In this document: in pieces, positions 1-8,796 of the stretch
Layout of the letters: each line of letters opens with the position of its first letter
How positions within the stretch are numbered: the first letter of the stretch is position 1
DNA from: DATHZQ01 sp035458525
GTDB lineage: Bacteria; Actinomycetota; Acidimicrobiia; Spongiisociales; UBA5794
Direction: 5' to 3'
Length of the DNA stretch: 64,000 bases
NCBI GenBank assembly: GCA_035458525.1
Contig: DATHZQ010000093.1
Location: forward strand, 1-64,000
The notes under the pieces: generated by a model
What the model was told of the DNA's origin: nothing
What the model saw: the letters and a program-made list of their open reading frames with translations, nothing else
Databases searched by the model: none
Made by a program: the position numbers and the translations under genes

Positions 1-1389
1 GGCGAGCTCCACGGTCTCCTCGGCGAGAACGGCGCAGGCAAATCCACGCTGATGAAGGTCTTGTCAGGCTTCATCGAGGCCGACTCGGGCGAGGTGGTCC
101 TCAACGGTGAGCGGGTAGCGCTCGAGTCTCCCGACGACGCCATCACCGCCGGAATCGGGATGCTCCACCAGGACCCTCTGGTGTTCCTACCCCTCAGCGT
201 GCTCGACAACTTCCTCCTCGGCAGCCCGGGCCGCCTCCGCCTCGATCGCAAGCGGGGCGCCGAACAGCTTCAGGAGGCCGGCGAACGCTACGGCTTCGCG
301 TTCGATCCGAACGCTCTGGCTCAGACGTTGACGGTTGGCGAGAGGCAGCAGCTCGAGATTGCGCGGCTGCTGTGGCTGGGAGCCAGAGTGCTCATTCTCG
401 ACGAGCCGACCACCGGGATCTCGGCGTCGCAGCGAGAGAAGCTGTTCGGCGTGCTGCGCAAGCTGGCGGGCGACGGGATGATCGTGATCTTCGTCTCGCA
501 CAAGCTCGAAGAGATCGAGCAGCTCTGCGATCGGGTGACCGTGATGCGGCGCGGCAAGGTCGTTGGGCACGCCGACATGCCGGTGCCGACCGATCAACTC
601 GTGGAGATGATGTTCGGCGAGGTGCTGGTTGCCGGGGCTCGCCCCGATGCTGCGTTGGGCGACGCAGCGCTCGAGCTACGCAACGTCACGTTGCAGGAAC
701 GACTGATCACCGTCTCGGACCTGTCACTCGACGTCCGCAAAAGCGAGGTGCTCGGCCTGGCCGGTCTCGAGGGGAGCGGGCAACGGACATTGCTCCAGGG
801 CTGCGCCGGGCTGCGCAAACCGACATCCGGACGAATCACGGTTGGCGGCGAAGATGTGACCGGTCGCAGCTATCGTCACCATCTCGCCGCCGGCGTTCAC
901 TACCTCCCCGCCGGGCGACTGGAGGAGGGCCTCGTCGCCGGGATGACCATCACCGAGCACTTCGAGTTGGTCAGCGGCAACGACGAGCTCCTCGTCAACT
1001 GGGAAGACGCCGAGACCCGCGCCGCCGCCGAGGTCAACGCCTTCAACATCAAGGGCACCGCGGCCTCGACGGCTGAGTCCTTGTCCGGGGGCAACCAGCA
1101 GCGGCTCTTGCTGGCGATGATGCCAGACGACATCCGAGTCCTCCTGATGGAGCATCCGACGCGGGGACTCGATATCGAATCGGCAGACTGGGTGTGGAAC
1201 CGGCTCCTGGCGCGGCGCCAGTCGGGCACTTCGATCGTGTTCGCTTCGGCCGACCTCGACGAGTTGCTGCGCTACTCGGACCGGATCGCCGTGTTCTTCG
1301 CCGGGCGGGTGCTGAAGATCCTCGATGCCGCGGAAGCGACGCCGGAACAGTTGGGATTCCTGATCGGCGGCAAGGACGTCCCGGCATGA
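1..1389 (+). CDS. BMP-family ABC importer ATP-binding protein (5' partial)
   Basis: ATPase of a nucleoside or simple-sugar importer of the BMP/YufO type; two fused ABC domains power uptake through the two permeases that follow. The window opens inside the first domain: the reading frame is open from base 1 and the Walker A motif GENGAGKST is already present within the first 16 codons. The first domain then shows a degenerate signature (TVGERQQLE) and Walker B ILDEPTTG. The second domain has a degenerate Walker A (GLEGSGQR), the signature LSGGNQQ and LLMEHPTRGLD, the usual asymmetry of this family. The stop overlaps the next start (ATGA). A lipoprotein binding component would be expected upstream, outside the window. 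Substrate is inferred from family only. Confidence 0.93.
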   Translation, partial: GELHGLLGENGAGKSTLMKVLSGFIEADSGEVVLNGERVALESPDDAITAGIGMLHQDPLVFLPLSVLDNFLLGSPGRLRLDRKRGAEQLQEAGERYGFAFDPNALAQTLTVGERQQLEIARLLWLGARVLILDEPTTGISASQREKLFGVLRKLAGDGMIVIFVSHKLEEIEQLCDRVTVMRRGKVVGHADMPVPTDQLVEMMFGEVLVAGARPDAALGDAALELRNVTLQERLITVSDLSLDVRKSEVLGLAGLEGSGQRTLLQGCAGLRKPTSGRITVGGEDVTGRSYRHHLAAGVHYLPAGRLEEGLVAGMTITEHFELVSGNDELLVNWEDAETRAAAEVNAFNIKGTAASTAESLSGGNQQRLLLAMMPDDIRVLLMEHPTRGLDIESADWVWNRLLARRQSGTSIVFASADLDELLRYSDRIAVFFAGRVLKILDAAEATPEQLGFLIGGKDVPA

Positions 1390-2435
1390 ACGATCTCCTC
1401 CGCCGCAGTCGGGTGCCGATCGTGTCGGTGCTCCTGTCGTTTGGCGCCGTCATCATCCTCTTGCTCTTGGTGGACGCACCGCCGCTCGACGCCCTCTGGC
1501 AGCTCTGGAACGGTTCGCTCGGTCGCAGCGACAAGATCGCCGACACGCTGATCGCATGGGTTCCGCTGGTGCTGGCCTCGGCCGGGCTGTTGATCACCTT
1601 TCAGGCCGGCATGTGGAACATCGGCGTGGAAGGCCAGATCATCATGGGTGCGATCGGGGCAGCCTGGATCGTCCGTGAGCTCGAGGGCCCGGGCATCGTC
1701 GTGATTCCCCTCGCGTTCGCCGGTGGAGCCCTTTTCGGCATCCTGTGGGCGTTGATCCCCGGCTACCTGCGGACCCGATTCGACGTCCATGAGATCTTCT
1801 CGGGCGTGGCGCTCTTCTTCGTGGCCGGCGCCATCGCGGTGTTCCTGATCATCGGGCCGTGGTCGCGTGAAGGCATCGCCTCGACCTCCGGCACCGATCT
1901 CTTCGACGAGCGCTACTGGCTACCGACGATCGGCGACAACGACTACTCGTGGCTGGCGATCCTTCTGGCGCTCGTCGCCGTGGTGTTCGTGTGGCTGTTG
2001 CTGCGCGGCACTCGTTACGGGCTACGCCTCAAAGCGGTCGGGAAGAATCCCGCAAGCGCCTTTCTCATGGGCATCAGAACCAACGCCTACATGCTGTCCG
2101 CGTTCGCCATGTGTGGAGCACTAGCCGGAATCGCAGGAACGGTGCAGTCGCTGGGCTTCCACCACAAGCTCGTGCCGTCGATCTCGGGTGGCTACGGCTT
2201 CCTCGGCATCCTGGTGGTGCTGCTTGCGGGCTTTCGTGCGGTGTGGATCGCCCCGATCGCGCTGTTCTTCTCCGCAGTGCTCGTCGGCAGCACCCAGCTC
2301 TCGCTCCGGCTCGGCATCGATTCGTCGCTTGCCGGGGTGATCCAGGGGCTGCTGGTGCTTTCGATTCTCCTCGCCGGAGGCTGGCACGCACGCCGCATCC
2401 GCCTCGCCGCTGCCGCCCTCGGAGAGGAGCGCTAG
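1386..2435 (+). CDS. BMP-family ABC transporter permease 1
   Basis: Membrane subunit of the same importer, 349 aa with about eight to ten hydrophobic segments. The motif GMWNIGVEGQIIMGAIGA near residue 80 is the hallmark of the BPD_transp_2 permeases (YufP/RbsC-like). The ATG overlaps the stop of the ATPase gene, showing translational coupling. An in-frame extension upstream is an out-of-frame reading of the ATPase gene and was not used. It should pair with the next gene as a heterodimeric channel. Confidence 0.92.
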   Translation: MNDLLRRSRVPIVSVLLSFGAVIILLLLVDAPPLDALWQLWNGSLGRSDKIADTLIAWVPLVLASAGLLITFQAGMWNIGVEGQIIMGAIGAAWIVRELEGPGIVVIPLAFAGGALFGILWALIPGYLRTRFDVHEIFSGVALFFVAGAIAVFLIIGPWSREGIASTSGTDLFDERYWLPTIGDNDYSWLAILLALVAVVFVWLLLRGTRYGLRLKAVGKNPASAFLMGIRTNAYMLSAFAMCGALAGIAGTVQSLGFHHKLVPSISGGYGFLGILVVLLAGFRAVWIAPIALFFSAVLVGSTQLSLRLGIDSSLAGVIQGLLVLSILLAGGWHARRIRLAAAALGEER

Positions 2436-3374
2436 TTGGAGATCCTCGCGGGCATCGTCGCAGCCGCCGCTCCCCTCGTGTACGCCACCATCGGCGAGAC
2501 CATCAACGAGAAGGCCGGCGTCATCAACCTGTCACTCGACGGCAGCATCCTGCTCTCGGCGATGGTCGCGTTCGCCGCCGCCTTCGTGACCAACAGTGTG
2601 ATCGTGGGATTCCTCGCAGCCATGGCGGTATCGGCGATCGTTGCCTGGATCGTGGCGTTCTCCAGCATCGAGTTGCGACTGAATCAGATCGCCGTCGGGT
2701 TCGTCCTGTTCCTGCTCACCCGGCAGCTCGCCCTGTTCCTCGGAAACTCGTACGTGGGTGAAGCGGGCCCAACCGTGCCGGCCTGGGACGTTCCGCTGCT
2801 GTCAGAGATTCCGGTCCTGGGACAGGTCTTCTTCCAACAGAACATCTCGGTGTACGGCAGCTATCTCGTGATCTTCGGCTCGTATTGGTACATCTACAAG
2901 ACCCGCCGCGGGCTTGCGTTGCAGGGCGTCGGGGAGCGCCCCGAAGCCGCGTTTGCCCGCGGCATCGACGTCAACAAGCTGCGCTACCTCTACACCCTGG
3001 TCGGCGGATCACTGGTCGGGATCGCCGGGGCGGCGGTGTCCCTCGATCAGATCGCCGGTTGGCGAGAGAACCTCACGACGAACCTCGGCTGGATCGCCCT
3101 CGCCTTCGTCATCTTCGGTGGATGGCACCCGTTCCGCGTTGCGTTGGCCTGCTACCTCTACCGCGGGCTGCTGTTCTTCGCGGGCGAGTTCCAGGAGAGC
3201 TTCCCGGATTGGGTGCAGGTGTTGACCCAGCTCCCCTTCCTCCTGATGATCCTGATGATCGTGATCATCAACACCGACTGGTTCCGCCGCCTCGGCGACC
3301 GCTTCCCCCGATGGCGCAACTTCTTGGCCAGCGCGGCACCGTCCGGCAGCGGCCGGGTGTTCGTACGCGAGTAG
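2436..3374 (+). CDS. BMP-family ABC transporter permease 2
   Basis: Second permease of the importer (YufQ-like), 312 aa, highly hydrophobic. The motif EKAGVINLSLDGSILLS close to the N-terminus is the BMP permease signature. The start is TTG, immediately after the TAG of the preceding gene with no gap; no better ATG or GTG start exists nearby. ATPase, permease 1 and permease 2 form one transcription unit. The C-terminus ends in a short basic cytoplasmic tail. Confidence 0.92.
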   Translation: MEILAGIVAAAAPLVYATIGETINEKAGVINLSLDGSILLSAMVAFAAAFVTNSVIVGFLAAMAVSAIVAWIVAFSSIELRLNQIAVGFVLFLLTRQLALFLGNSYVGEAGPTVPAWDVPLLSEIPVLGQVFFQQNISVYGSYLVIFGSYWYIYKTRRGLALQGVGERPEAAFARGIDVNKLRYLYTLVGGSLVGIAGAAVSLDQIAGWRENLTTNLGWIALAFVIFGGWHPFRVALACYLYRGLLFFAGEFQESFPDWVQVLTQLPFLLMILMIVIINTDWFRRLGDRFPRWRNFLASAAPSGSGRVFVRE

Positions 3375-3448
3375 CCCTCAGGGTTCCCAGGGTCGAACCA
3401 GGGGTGTTCCCCATTGGCCCCTGGCGGCCGCTGCCGCATGCTGGGTCC

Positions 3449-3652
3449 ATGGAATCGTTGCTCAGCATCAACGGGATCGCTCAAGCGCTCGGCTGGATCG
3501 GCCTGCCGATCCTCGCCGGAGCCGCCCTGCTGGCGCTCGTCGTGCTGAGCGGCGGCGCCGAACACATCATCGACAAGATAGAAGACGTGCAGGCACGCCG
3601 CAGCGTCGCGCCGCCAAGCACCATCGAGCACCAGGAGGTTGGCGAATGTTGA
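3449..3652 (+). CDS. Small membrane protein, 67 aa
   Basis: Unrecognised small protein. Residues 13-35 form one hydrophobic helix (LGWIGLPILAGAALLALVVL), followed by a charged amphipathic tail with IDKIEDVQARR. It overlaps the next small membrane gene by 7 bases, so the two are probably co-translated. The C-terminus contains one cysteine as its last residue. No function is assigned. Confidence 0.55.
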   Translation: MESLLSINGIAQALGWIGLPILAGAALLALVVLSGGAEHIIDKIEDVQARRSVAPPSTIEHQEVGEC

Positions 3653-3840
3653 TGTTCCTTCTCTGGATCGTTCTTGCGATCTTGTCGCTTCCCCTCGCCC
3701 TGCTGGCGCTCCTGCTGTATCCGATCGTCTGGCTGCTCACTCTGCCGTTCCGCCTCGTCGGTGTCACGGTGTCGGCGGTGTTCGAGCTGATCGGGGCCGT
3801 CATCCGGCTCCCCGCCAGGCTCCTCGGCGGAACCCCGTAG
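3646..3840 (+). CDS. Small hydrophobic membrane protein, 64 aa
   Basis: Almost wholly hydrophobic peptide with two likely membrane helices (residues 2-30 and 37-55) and a short basic C-terminus. A Shine-Dalgarno (GGAGGT) lies about 6 bases before the ATG, inside the end of the preceding gene, which supports translational coupling. Many actinobacteria encode such small membrane proteins of unknown role; no domain was recognised. Confidence 0.6.
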   Translation: MLMFLLWIVLAILSLPLALLALLLYPIVWLLTLPFRLVGVTVSAVFELIGAVIRLPARLLGGTP

Positions 3841-3910
3841 CGAGGAGCATCGGGACGTCGGCCGCCGAACAGCACTAGGCAGCGCTGCTTGCGAGGCGCA
3901 CCATGTCGAT

Positions 3911-4375
3911 ATGAGCGCCGACACGGTCCACGTGCCGGGGACGGCGCTGCTCCTGGGAGCCGGAGCCGTCATCCTGGCGGTCGTCGTCGCTGTGGCTCTC
4001 GGCCAGCCCAGCGTGGAGTCGTATCCCGCGGGTTCACCAGAGGCCGTTGCACAGACGTACGTACAGGCGCGGCTCGATGGCGATCTTGTGACGGCCCATG
4101 GGACGCTGGCGCCGCACCTCCAATCCCGCTGCCGGCCTTACGAGCTCGAAGGGCCGTTCGAGCGTGGGAGCTTCCGGGCGATGTTCGAGGACATCGACAA
4201 CGACGGTGCCGTGGTCAGGATGACGGTCCGCATCACCGCGACCGACTATCCCGAAGGGCCGCTGCCGATGCCAATCTTCGAAGAGTTCTCCTCACGCCTC
4301 GTGTTGGAGCAGTCCGACGGTGAGTGGCGGATCGTGGACGCCGGCTGGCCGCTCGAGACCTGCGGAGGGAGGTAG
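3911..4375 (+). CDS. Membrane-anchored protein with NTF2-like extracytoplasmic domain
   Basis: 154-aa protein with one N-terminal membrane helix (residues 10-31) and an outside domain. Residues 38-150 look like a small NTF2/SnoaL-type fold: SPEAVAQTYVQARLDGD at the start, then alternating strands ending in LEQSDGEWRIVDAGWPL. That pattern is common in actinobacterial DUF4878-like proteins. Two cysteines (near residues 74 and 151) could form a disulfide. It ends two bases before the next membrane gene. Function unknown. Confidence 0.65.
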   Translation: MSADTVHVPGTALLLGAGAVILAVVVAVALGQPSVESYPAGSPEAVAQTYVQARLDGDLVTAHGTLAPHLQSRCRPYELEGPFERGSFRAMFEDIDNDGAVVRMTVRITATDYPEGPLPMPIFEEFSSRLVLEQSDGEWRIVDAGWPLETCGGR

Positions 4376-4377
4376 CG

Positions 4378-6063
4378 ATGTACGGATTGGTCAATCTCGT
4401 CATTCTCGGGGCCATCGTCTACGCGATCGTGTTGGCTGTGAAACGCCGCGGCACCGACCGTGATCCGGTCGAGTCGGGGGGCCTCGAAGTCGGGCGCGTG
4501 TTTCGCTACCTCTTGACGATCATTGCGCTGATCGTGGCCGCGATCGGTGTCACCGAGTTGCTGGGCATGGCCCTTGCGTCGGCGGACGCCCGACGAGGCT
4601 CCGTGGCTGAGCCGCTGGCAATGACCATCGTCGCGGTTCCCGCCTTCGCTGTGCTCGCCCGATGGGGGTGGCGCAAACTGCACGACGACCCCTCGGAGCG
4701 GGACGCCCCAGGGTGGTCGCTCTACCTGAATGGTGCGCTCACCGTGACCCTGGCGGTCACGGTCGGCAACGGGATCGCCGTTGCCGATCGCCTTGTGAAC
4801 GGTGAATGGCGCGGCTTTGCCATCGCCGGCTTGGCGGTGTGGGGTGCGGCTTGGGCGGGCCATTGGTGGGTGTGGCGAGCCCAGCGGCCTGGCATCTGGC
4901 CCAACGGACCGCTGTGGACGGGCTCGATCATCGGACTGTGGACGGGAGCGATCAGCGCTGGAGTCGCCGTCAACCTGGGTGTCCAGGAGATCTTCGACGC
5001 GGCGTCCGATGTGCTCGTGGTCACCGACGACGATCGAACGCTGGCGACTGCCGCCATCGGGGCCGGCATCGGCGCCGCGGTGTGGTTCTGGCACTGGCTG
5101 CGGCATGGCTGGCGCGCGATGCGCACGGCAGGCTGGTACGTGTATGTGTTGCTCTTCGGGGTCTTCGCGGGGCTCGCGGCAGCCGTCGCCGGCGGTGGCT
5201 ACGGGCTCTACCTCGTCCTCGAATGGGTGTGGGGTGAGCCCAGTGCTTCATCGGCGGTCGTCCACTTCCGCCATCTCGCCACGCCCATTGCGGCGGCGGG
5301 CATCGGCGGGGGCGTCTGGTGGTACCACCGGTCGGTCGTCGGGCCGACCTCGGCGAAGCCACGGACCGAGATCCATCGCACGTACGAATACCTGGTGGCG
5401 GGCGTAGCGCTGGCAACCGTCGCAGTCGCACTCGTGATCCTGGTGATGGCGATCTTCCCGGCTCTCACGCCGGCGTCGGCCGCGTCGGACGATGCCAGCA
5501 CCAACACACTGCTGGCGGCGATCACATTGCTCGCCGTTGGTGCACCGATGTGGACGATCACGTGGCTGCGCATTCAGCGCACATGTGCGGGCAATGACGC
5601 TGAGATCGGCGCCCCGAGCCGGAGGCGCTACCTCTTTGCGATCTTCGGGCTCAGCGGAATGACGGCGTTCGGTTCGTTGATCAGCCTGCTGATCGTCGTG
5701 TTCCAAGCCCTGCTCGGGGAACGCTCGGGCGGGCCGCTCGCTTCAGACCTCGACGTGCCCGTTGCGCTGCTGCTCACTACCGGTGTGATTGCGGCATATC
5801 ACTGGCTGGTTTACCGCTCCGAGCGGAGCGTGGCGGTGCACCTGCCGAAGCGGGACGTGCTCCTGGTGTGTGACGGCGTTCGTACCGTCGACGAGATCGC
5901 GGAACGCACCCACAGCAAGGTCCGTGTCCTCCATCGACTTGACGTGGTCGGCGGGCGAGCTGCCGATGTCGAGGGCATCATCGCTGCGATCGAGCACACG
6001 GACGGCGAGCACATCCTCGTCGTGGCAGGCCCTGACGAGATCGAGGCGTTCCCGTTCGAGTGA
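4378..6063 (+). CDS. Polytopic membrane protein with DUF5671-like repeats
   Basis: 561-aa integral membrane protein. It appears built from repeated units of about 130 residues, each beginning with an aromatic/basic stretch followed by two long helices, for example VFRYLLTIIALIVAAIGV and TYEYLVAGVALATVAVALVI; this resembles the DUF5671 family. The last 90 residues are soluble and include LPKRDVLLVCDGVRT followed by a predicted helix. The ATG was chosen because GGGAGGT precedes it by 5 bases; the 18 extra codons upstream belong to the end of the preceding gene. No enzymatic motif is visible. Confidence 0.75.
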   Translation: MYGLVNLVILGAIVYAIVLAVKRRGTDRDPVESGGLEVGRVFRYLLTIIALIVAAIGVTELLGMALASADARRGSVAEPLAMTIVAVPAFAVLARWGWRKLHDDPSERDAPGWSLYLNGALTVTLAVTVGNGIAVADRLVNGEWRGFAIAGLAVWGAAWAGHWWVWRAQRPGIWPNGPLWTGSIIGLWTGAISAGVAVNLGVQEIFDAASDVLVVTDDDRTLATAAIGAGIGAAVWFWHWLRHGWRAMRTAGWYVYVLLFGVFAGLAAAVAGGGYGLYLVLEWVWGEPSASSAVVHFRHLATPIAAAGIGGGVWWYHRSVVGPTSAKPRTEIHRTYEYLVAGVALATVAVALVILVMAIFPALTPASAASDDASTNTLLAAITLLAVGAPMWTITWLRIQRTCAGNDAEIGAPSRRRYLFAIFGLSGMTAFGSLISLLIVVFQALLGERSGGPLASDLDVPVALLLTTGVIAAYHWLVYRSERSVAVHLPKRDVLLVCDGVRTVDEIAERTHSKVRVLHRLDVVGGRAADVEGIIAAIEHTDGEHILVVAGPDEIEAFPFE

Positions 6064-6078
6064 GCGCGATGCTCCCGG

Positions 6079-7458
6079 CTACGGCAACGGCGCGAACTTC
6101 GCCGTGAAGTGGCGGAGCCAAGGGGCCTGTTCGACGATACGAAAGCCGCGGAGCGCCTCGGCACGATCGGCGACGTCGATCATCACTTCCGCGACGTAGT
6201 CGATGTGACTCTGCGTGTACGTCCGGCGGGGCACGGCCAGGCGAACCAACTCCATAGGGGCCGGCGACTCCGATCCATCGTCATGCACCGTTCCGAACAT
6301 CACGGACCCCATCTCGACCCCACGGACTCCCCCGTCGAGATAGAGCTCGGCAGCGAGTGCCTGCCCCGGGTATTGCGACGGCGGGATGTGCGGCAGCAGT
6401 GCTTTAGCGTCGAGATAGACGGCGTGCCCGCCGGGAGGTTCGATGATCGGTACACCTGCTGCGAGCACGCGCTCGGCGAGGTACGCCGTCGAGCGAATCC
6501 GATAGCGCAAGTACTCCTCGTCGAGCACCTCCTCCAGTCCCTGCGCCACGGCCTCGAGCGAGTATCCGGCCAAGCCGCCATAGGTCGGGAAGCCTTCGGT
6601 GAGGATGAGCAGATTGCGGCAGTCCTGGGCAATGCGCGCACTGTTGAGTCCGATGAAACCGCCGATGTTGGCCAGCCCGTCCTTTTTGGCCGACATGGTG
6701 CAGCCGTCCGCCAACGAGAACATCTCGCGGGCGATCTGGCGGGGCGTGTAGTCGGCGTACCCGGGCTCCCGCTGCTTGATGAACCACGCATTCTCGGCAA
6801 ACCGGCACGCGTCGAGGAACAGTGGAATCTCGTGCTCATCGCACACGGCCCGCACTGCACGGAGATTCTCGAGTGCGACCGGTTGCCCACCACCCGAGTT
6901 GTTCGTGACCGTCACCATGACGAAGGGAATGCGGTCGCGGCCCACCTCGTCGATGGTCGCCTCGAGGGCATCGATGTCCATGTTCCCCTTGAACGGATGA
7001 AGGTCGGACGGATCCAGCCCTTCGGGAATCACGAGATCCCGCGCCTCCGCGCGCTGGTACTCGACATTGGCGCGGGTCGTGTCGAAGTGCGTGTTGTTGG
7101 GCACCACGTCGCCGGGCTCGAGCAACACGGAGAACAGAATGCGCTCTGCAGCTCGGCCTTGGTGGGTCGGGATGATCTGCTCGAAACCGGTGATGCCGCG
7201 CACCGTGTCGCGGAACCGGTAATAGGACTTGCTGCCGGCGTAGGACTCGTCGCCGTCGAGCATGCCCGCCCACTGCTTCGACGACATCGCCCCCGTGCCC
7301 GAATCGGTGAGGAGGTCGATGATGACGTCGTCGGCGTGGAGCATGAAGAGGTTGTAACCCGCCGCCTCCAGGGCCGCCCGCCGCTCCTCGAGCGAGGGAT
7401 AGCGGATCGCTTGGACGCTGTGGATGCGGAACGGTTCGATGATGGTTCGGTACGGCAT
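6079..7458 (-). CDS. tnaA: Tryptophanase (tryptophan indole-lyase)
   Basis: PLP-dependent beta-eliminating lyase, 459 aa, that should cleave tryptophan to indole, pyruvate and ammonia. The PLP lysine is K259 in the SAKKD motif; LTDSGTGAMS and IPTHQGRAAE match the family. It can be separated from tyrosine phenol-lyase by specificity positions: Asp126 in HFDTT and His450 in LRHFTAKF match the tryptophanase residues (E. coli Asp137 and His463). The position of the TPL-specific Arg381 is a Met in VEMG. Full length for the family. It ends 15 bases from the convergent membrane gene. No tnaC-like leader or tryptophan permease is next to it. Confidence 0.88.
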   Translation of the reverse strand: MPYRTIIEPFRIHSVQAIRYPSLEERRAALEAAGYNLFMLHADDVIIDLLTDSGTGAMSSKQWAGMLDGDESYAGSKSYYRFRDTVRGITGFEQIIPTHQGRAAERILFSVLLEPGDVVPNNTHFDTTRANVEYQRAEARDLVIPEGLDPSDLHPFKGNMDIDALEATIDEVGRDRIPFVMVTVTNNSGGGQPVALENLRAVRAVCDEHEIPLFLDACRFAENAWFIKQREPGYADYTPRQIAREMFSLADGCTMSAKKDGLANIGGFIGLNSARIAQDCRNLLILTEGFPTYGGLAGYSLEAVAQGLEEVLDEEYLRYRIRSTAYLAERVLAAGVPIIEPPGGHAVYLDAKALLPHIPPSQYPGQALAAELYLDGGVRGVEMGSVMFGTVHDDGSESPAPMELVRLAVPRRTYTQSHIDYVAEVMIDVADRAEALRGFRIVEQAPWLRHFTAKFAPLP

Positions 7459-7563
7459 GGACCCTCCGGCGTGAGTGCGGTGACCACATTGGATCGGACC
7501 ACCGAGCGCGCTGCCAGGGGCAGGGGTCCCCGGCGTATGCTGCCCGGAGACCTAGGGAGCAGC

Positions 7564-8352
7564 ATGAACTTCGAGAAGATCCTGTTCGATGCCGCAGACG
7601 GCGTCGCCATTGTCACGTTCAACCGTCCGGAGCATGCGCATGCGATGGATCGGGACACGATGTACGAGCTGATGCACGCTGCGATCCGGTGCGACGAGGA
7701 TCCCGCCATTCGTGCAGTGATCATCACCGGCAACGGCCGCTTCTTCTCCGCAGGCGGGGACCTGGCGTCGTTCAGCGAGGCAGGCGACGAGGCCGGCATG
7801 CTCCTCAAGGAGATGACGACCTACTACCACGCCGCCATCTCCCGCTTCTCCAGGATGAACGCCCCGATCATCGCCGCCGTCAACGGCGTGGCTGCGGGGG
7901 CCGGGTTCTCGCTCGTGGCGGCCTGCGATATGGCGATCGCCGCCGAATCGGCCATGTTCACCTCGGCCTACACCGCGGCCGCCCTCACGCCAGACGGCAG
8001 CTCGACATACTTCGTGCCGCGGCTCGTCGGCATGCGGCGGGCGATGGAGCTCATGTTGACCAATCGGCGGCTGACCGCGGGCGAGGCCCTGGAATGGGGG
8101 CTCATCAACCGGGTCGTACCCGACGATCAGCTCTTGGACGCCGCCGGAGAGCTGGCCGCCGAACTCGCCGCAGGCGGAACGGTCGCCTACGGCGCGGTGA
8201 AACGCATGCTGCACGAGTCCTTTGCCAACACCCTGGAAACGCAGATGGAAATGGAGGCTCGCTCCATCGCGGCGATGTCGCACACGCACGACGGCCGTGA
8301 GGGCATGGATGCGTTCTTGAACAAACGGACGCCCCAGTACCGCGGCGAGTAA
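7564..8352 (+). CDS. Enoyl-CoA hydratase/isomerase family protein
   Basis: 262-aa crotonase-fold enzyme acting on acyl-CoA thioesters. The oxyanion-hole motifs FFSAGGDL and NGVAAGAGFSLVAACD are intact. At the catalytic region the sequence reads LTPDGSSTYFVPRLVG, the Asp-type pattern of PaaG/isomerase-like members rather than the Glu pair of classic hydratases. An isomerase or degradative beta-oxidation role is therefore as likely as hydration. The ATG at 7564 is the natural start; a long open extension upstream is only the antisense of tnaA. It is divergent from tnaA, with about 105 bases between them for promoters. Confidence 0.88.
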   Translation: MNFEKILFDAADGVAIVTFNRPEHAHAMDRDTMYELMHAAIRCDEDPAIRAVIITGNGRFFSAGGDLASFSEAGDEAGMLLKEMTTYYHAAISRFSRMNAPIIAAVNGVAAGAGFSLVAACDMAIAAESAMFTSAYTAAALTPDGSSTYFVPRLVGMRRAMELMLTNRRLTAGEALEWGLINRVVPDDQLLDAAGELAAELAAGGTVAYGAVKRMLHESFANTLETQMEMEARSIAAMSHTHDGREGMDAFLNKRTPQYRGE

Positions 8353-8380
8353 CCGCAGCGCTGGGGCGTCGGCTCGAAGC

Positions 8381-8725
8381 TCAGCGGGCTTCCTTCACCT
8401 CGGGAATCGCGTCGCCGGCGGCGTCGGCAGCTTCAGTGGCGTCTGCGACGGCCTCGGTCGCTGCATCCGCAGCCACATCGGTCGCCTCAACGGCCAGCGG
8501 TTCGCCATCCTCACGGATCACGCCCTGATCGCGCATCGCCGAGACGACCTTGTCGGCAATCTCCTTGCGCTTCTCCGCGTCCTCGACCTTGCGGGCGAGA
8601 CCGGCGTCGAGCTTGTCACGAACCTGAGCTTCGGTGAAGCCGGCCCATTCCTGCTTCATCATCACGAGCTTGGCAATGGCTGCCACGATCGCAACGACGA
8701 AGAGAACTTTGAGAAGCCTTTTCAT
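8381..8725 (-). CDS. Small membrane-anchored Ala-rich protein
   Basis: 114-aa protein: an N-terminal basic segment and membrane helix (MKRLLKVLFVVAIVAAIAKLV), a charged helical middle (residues 30-70) and an Ala/Glu/Asp-rich acidic tail. The start at 8725 is preceded by GAGAGGTGG; ten further codons upstream are possible but lack a ribosome site. No known family was recognised; the helical tail suggests an extended, possibly secreted, domain. It is convergent with the crotonase gene (28-base gap). Confidence 0.6.
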   Translation of the reverse strand: MKRLLKVLFVVAIVAAIAKLVMMKQEWAGFTEAQVRDKLDAGLARKVEDAEKRKEIADKVVSAMRDQGVIREDGEPLAVEATDVAADAATEAVADATEAADAAGDAIPEVKEAR

Positions 8726-8796
8726 GCGTACCACCTCTCGTACGGGGGCCCTCAAGTCTATGGGAACACCGACGTACCTGAGCCGCGGCTACCGAA

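Noticed and set aside
6109..7563. Long plus-strand open frame running into the crotonase gene
   Set aside because: It is antisense to tnaA, lacks a start context and any domain; the crotonase fold begins exactly at the ATG at 7564.
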